Shown here one piece after another: positions 6,907 through 7,437 of a DNA stretch of 7,437 nucleotides. A program made the position numbers and the translations under genes. Under the pieces are notes generated by a model that worked only from the letters and a program-made list of their open reading frames with translations, was not told where the DNA came from and made no database searches. The stretch comes from an uncultured Bacteroidales bacterium (lineage in GTDB: Bacteria; Bacteroidota; Bacteroidia; Bacteroidales; WCHB1-69). How positions within the stretch are numbered: the stretch's first letter is position 1; every line of letters begins with the position of its first letter. The stretch spans positions 1 through 7,437 of the forward strand of contig ONXT01000290.1 in the NCBI GenBank assembly GCA_900321845.1, in the 5' to 3' direction.

Positions 6907-6914
6907 TACTTTTG
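6907..6914 (+). promoter_or_regulatory. Bacteroidota -7 promoter box for rarA
   Basis: TACTTTTG is a perfect TAnnTTTG match followed by C, the same octamer as at 1268-1275. It lies 15 bp before the first rarA ATG, so the leader would be only about 8-10 nt. A nine-base A-tract (6895-6903) ends just upstream. With the terminator at 6826-6858, this separates rarA from the dpp7 unit. Confidence 0.7.
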
Positions 6915-6929
6915 CACGTTAATTATTGC

Positions 6930-7437
6930 ATGATGCAGAAGCCACTCGCGGAATTATTGCGGCCAAGGACATTGGAGGGCTACATCGGGCAGACTCACCT
7001 GATGGGGCCGGGGGCATCTTTGCGCCATGCCATTGAGACGGGCAATCTGCACTCCATGATTTTCTGGGGGCCGCCGGGTGTGGGCAAGACCACGCTCGCC
7101 CTGCTGATTTCCGAGGTCACTGGCTCGCAGTTCTACATGCTCAGCGCCATCAATTCCGGGGTGAAGGACATCCGCGAAGTGATTGAGCAGGCGAAGAAAA
7201 ACGAAGGCAAATCCATCCTTTTCATCGATGAAATACACCGATTCTCCAAGTCCCAGCAGGATTCACTGTTGGGGGCAGTGGAGCAGGGCGTCATCACGCT
7301 GGTCGGTGCCACCACTGAAAATCCCTCCTTTGAGGTGATTTCGCCGTTGCTTTCGCGCTGTCAGGTTTACGTACTGAAAAACCTCGAACGCGATGAGTTG
7401 GAACGGATCATCGCCAGCGCTTGCGATTATTTGGAGA
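6930..7437 (+). CDS. rarA: Replication-associated recombination protein RarA (MgsA), AAA+ ATPase, N-terminal 169 codons, cut by right window edge
   Basis: Cytoplasmic AAA+ ATPase related to clamp-loader subunits and to yeast Mgs1/human WRNIP1, acting at stalled replication forks and in recombination. The visible part opens with the family N-terminus (PLAELLRPRTLEGYIGQ, 5-21, then HLMGPG), Walker A GPPGVGKTT (47-55), the SAINSGVKDIR segment (72-82), Walker B ILFIDEIHRF (96-105) followed by SKSQQD, sensor-1 region GATTENPSFEV (126-136) and the likely arginine finger R143 in LLSRC. The sensor-2, lid and tetramerisation domains lie beyond the edge; the full family length is about 420-450 aa. Two adjacent ATG codons (6930 and 6933) could start it; the second gives MQKPLAELL, and nothing here decides between them. 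It has its own promoter after the dpp7 terminator. No defect is seen in the visible half. Confidence 0.96.
   Translation, partial: MMQKPLAELLRPRTLEGYIGQTHLMGPGASLRHAIETGNLHSMIFWGPPGVGKTTLALLISEVTGSQFYMLSAINSGVKDIREVIEQAKKNEGKSILFIDEIHRFSKSQQDSLLGAVEQGVITLVGATTENPSFEVISPLLSRCQVYVLKNLERDELERIIASACDYLE

Overview
The window reads as chromosomal DNA of a Bacteroidota bacterium, most likely order Bacteroidales. The reasons are: promoters with the Bacteroidota -7 box (TAnnTTTG) instead of a sigma70 -10 box, AT-rich leaders without clear Shine-Dalgarno sequences, a FISUMP-domain lipoprotein, and an S46 dipeptidyl-peptidase of the periplasmic DPP7/DPP11 type. Coding regions have moderate GC and the spacers are strongly AT-rich. 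I see no insertion sequence, phage gene, tRNA, rRNA or CRISPR array.

Layout: positions 1-1145 (minus strand) hold the N-terminal part of BamA, the outer-membrane beta-barrel assembly factor. It runs off the left edge inside its fourth visible POTRA domain and appears to start at TTG. A spacer of about 155 bp carries two divergent -7 boxes, one for bamA and one for a small FISUMP lipoprotein (1302-2006, plus). A 130-bp AT-rich gap with its own -7 box leads into an 820-residue secreted protein (2137-4599) that I do not recognise as a named family. It looks like a degenerate CAP (YkwD/PR-1-like) domain, then a degenerate OmpA-like domain, then a helical C-terminal half. After 47 bp comes a complete S46 dipeptidyl-peptidase (4647-6806). 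Its catalytic residues are intact, and it has Gly at the position that separates DPP7 (hydrophobic P1) from DPP11 (acidic P1, Arg). A clear intrinsic terminator follows at 6826-6858. A fresh promoter then drives rarA (6930 onward, truncated at the right edge), a cytoplasmic AAA+ ATPase of replication-fork maintenance.

How the genes relate: four of the five products are exported (BamA to the outer membrane, the lipoprotein to a membrane, the 820-residue protein and DPP7 to the periplasm or beyond), so the region is biased to the cell envelope. The 820-residue protein and dpp7 are probably one transcription unit: short spacer, no terminator between them, a promoter before the first and a terminator after the second. 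rarA is separate. I found no convincing new multi-gene system. The least explained item is the 820-residue secreted protein and its possible link to the peptidase.
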